Shown: piece after piece, positions 6,877 through 7,088 of the stretch
Position numbering within the stretch: the stretch's first letter is position 1
Layout: every line of letters begins with the position of its first letter
The notes under the pieces: generated by a model
Told to the model about the DNA's origin: nothing
The model's input: only the letters and a program-made list of their open reading frames with translations
Databases searched by the model: none
Position numbers and translations under genes: made by a program
Source of the DNA: JBBIRT01 sp037441725
GTDB lineage: Bacteria; Desulfobacterota; BSN033; UBA1163
Direction of reading: 5' to 3'
NCBI GenBank assembly: GCA_037441725.1
Contig: JBBIRT010000155.1
Coordinates: 1 to 7,088 of the forward strand
DNA: 7,088 bases

Positions 6877-6937
6877 ATGGAATAAAATCTTATAGTTTTT
6901 GTGGTAAGAGGGACCTTTTCAAATATTGAGCCGATTG

Positions 6938-6959
6938 ATCGATTGATCGATCAATCGAT
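6938..6959. promoter_or_regulatory. 22-bp perfect palindrome, probable TetR operator
   Basis: The half-site ATCGATTGATC (6938-6948) is followed directly by its exact reverse complement (6949-6959). An additional GATTGATC copy at 6933-6940 is a direct repeat of 6941-6948, so a second, partly overlapping site may exist. The palindrome lies 74 bp upstream of the proposed tetR start and covers the -10 region of the predicted promoter. That is the classic position for repression by a TetR dimer or pair of dimers. That this regulator is the one that binds is inference from proximity and symmetry. Confidence 0.7.
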
Positions 6960-6984
6960 TACCATAACCCCAAAAACTTGTCAA
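6956..6984 (-). promoter_or_regulatory. Predicted sigma-70 promoter of the tetR operon
   Basis: A consensus -35 TTGACA (6979-6984) is followed by a 17-nt spacer and TAATCG (6956-6961) as a weak -10, preceded by TGG, which would serve as an extended -10 TGn. Transcription would begin near 6949, inside the palindrome. The -35 is exact; the -10 is poor, so the exact start is uncertain. The overlap with the operator suits a repressible promoter. Confidence 0.5.
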
Positions 6985-7088
6985 GAAAAATTTTGAGACC
7001 TATAGAATGCCCCACTCATTCGGGGAATCAGGCAGGGATGTCGGAGAAAATTTTATAGCGGAAACCTCAGCTTGTCCCATAACTACAG

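Noticed and set aside
7010..7025. CCCC/GGGG hairpin as a terminator upstream of the tetR promoter
   Set aside because: The stem is only 4 bp, competes with a GAATG/CATTC pairing, and no T-run follows in either direction.
7000..7088. Open minus-strand frame ending in TAG at 7000-7002, possibly the tail of an upstream gene
   Set aside because: About 29 codons without a stop is expected by chance, and the translation (ending NEWGIL) is not recognisable. A gene tail cannot be excluded because the window ends here.

Overview
The window looks like part of a catabolic gene cluster from an anaerobic or facultatively anaerobic bacterium. The base composition is AT-leaning, the genes are tightly packed, and Shine-Dalgarno sites are strong. 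A TRAP transporter next to a flavoprotein/CCG-domain iron-sulfur oxidoreductase pair is an arrangement familiar from Desulfobacterota-type sulfate reducers and syntrophs. That taxonomic guess is inference only; there is no rRNA or marker gene here.

Every gene I can support lies on the minus strand, so transcription runs from high to low coordinates. Around 6938-6984 there is a TTGACA-type promoter whose -10 region is covered by a 22-bp perfect palindrome. Next comes a TetR-family regulator (6270-6863). It has an ideal Shine-Dalgarno but an ATA codon where the start ATG should be. After 45 bp comes a VAO/GlcD-type FAD oxidoreductase (4743-6224). It overlaps by 4 bp an iron-sulfur protein with two CCG domains (3589-4746), and a small cupin follows (3123-3563). 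A 90-bp gap leads to a complete three-gene TRAP transporter: the binding protein dctP (2010-3032), then, after a hairpin-containing gap, the small membrane subunit dctQ (1424-1936) and the large permease dctM (126-1427). The last two overlap by 4 bp. At the left edge a further minus-strand gene begins at position 40 and runs out of the window.

Working model (inference): the TetR-like regulator binds the palindrome and controls its own gene and the genes downstream. The TRAP system imports an organic substrate. The flavoprotein oxidises it or a derivative, and the CCG iron-sulfur subunit passes the electrons on to a quinone or another carrier. The cupin may modify an intermediate or act as an accessory protein. 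The substrate cannot be read from the sequence. The flavoprotein resembles 4-cresol dehydrogenase/vanillyl-alcohol oxidase in part and glycolate/lactate dehydrogenases in part. The binding protein lacks the arginine that normally grips a substrate carboxylate. Both facts argue against simply calling this a C4-dicarboxylate or glycolate system.

No mobile element, CRISPR array, tRNA or rRNA was seen, and no gene-free stretch exceeds 300 bases.
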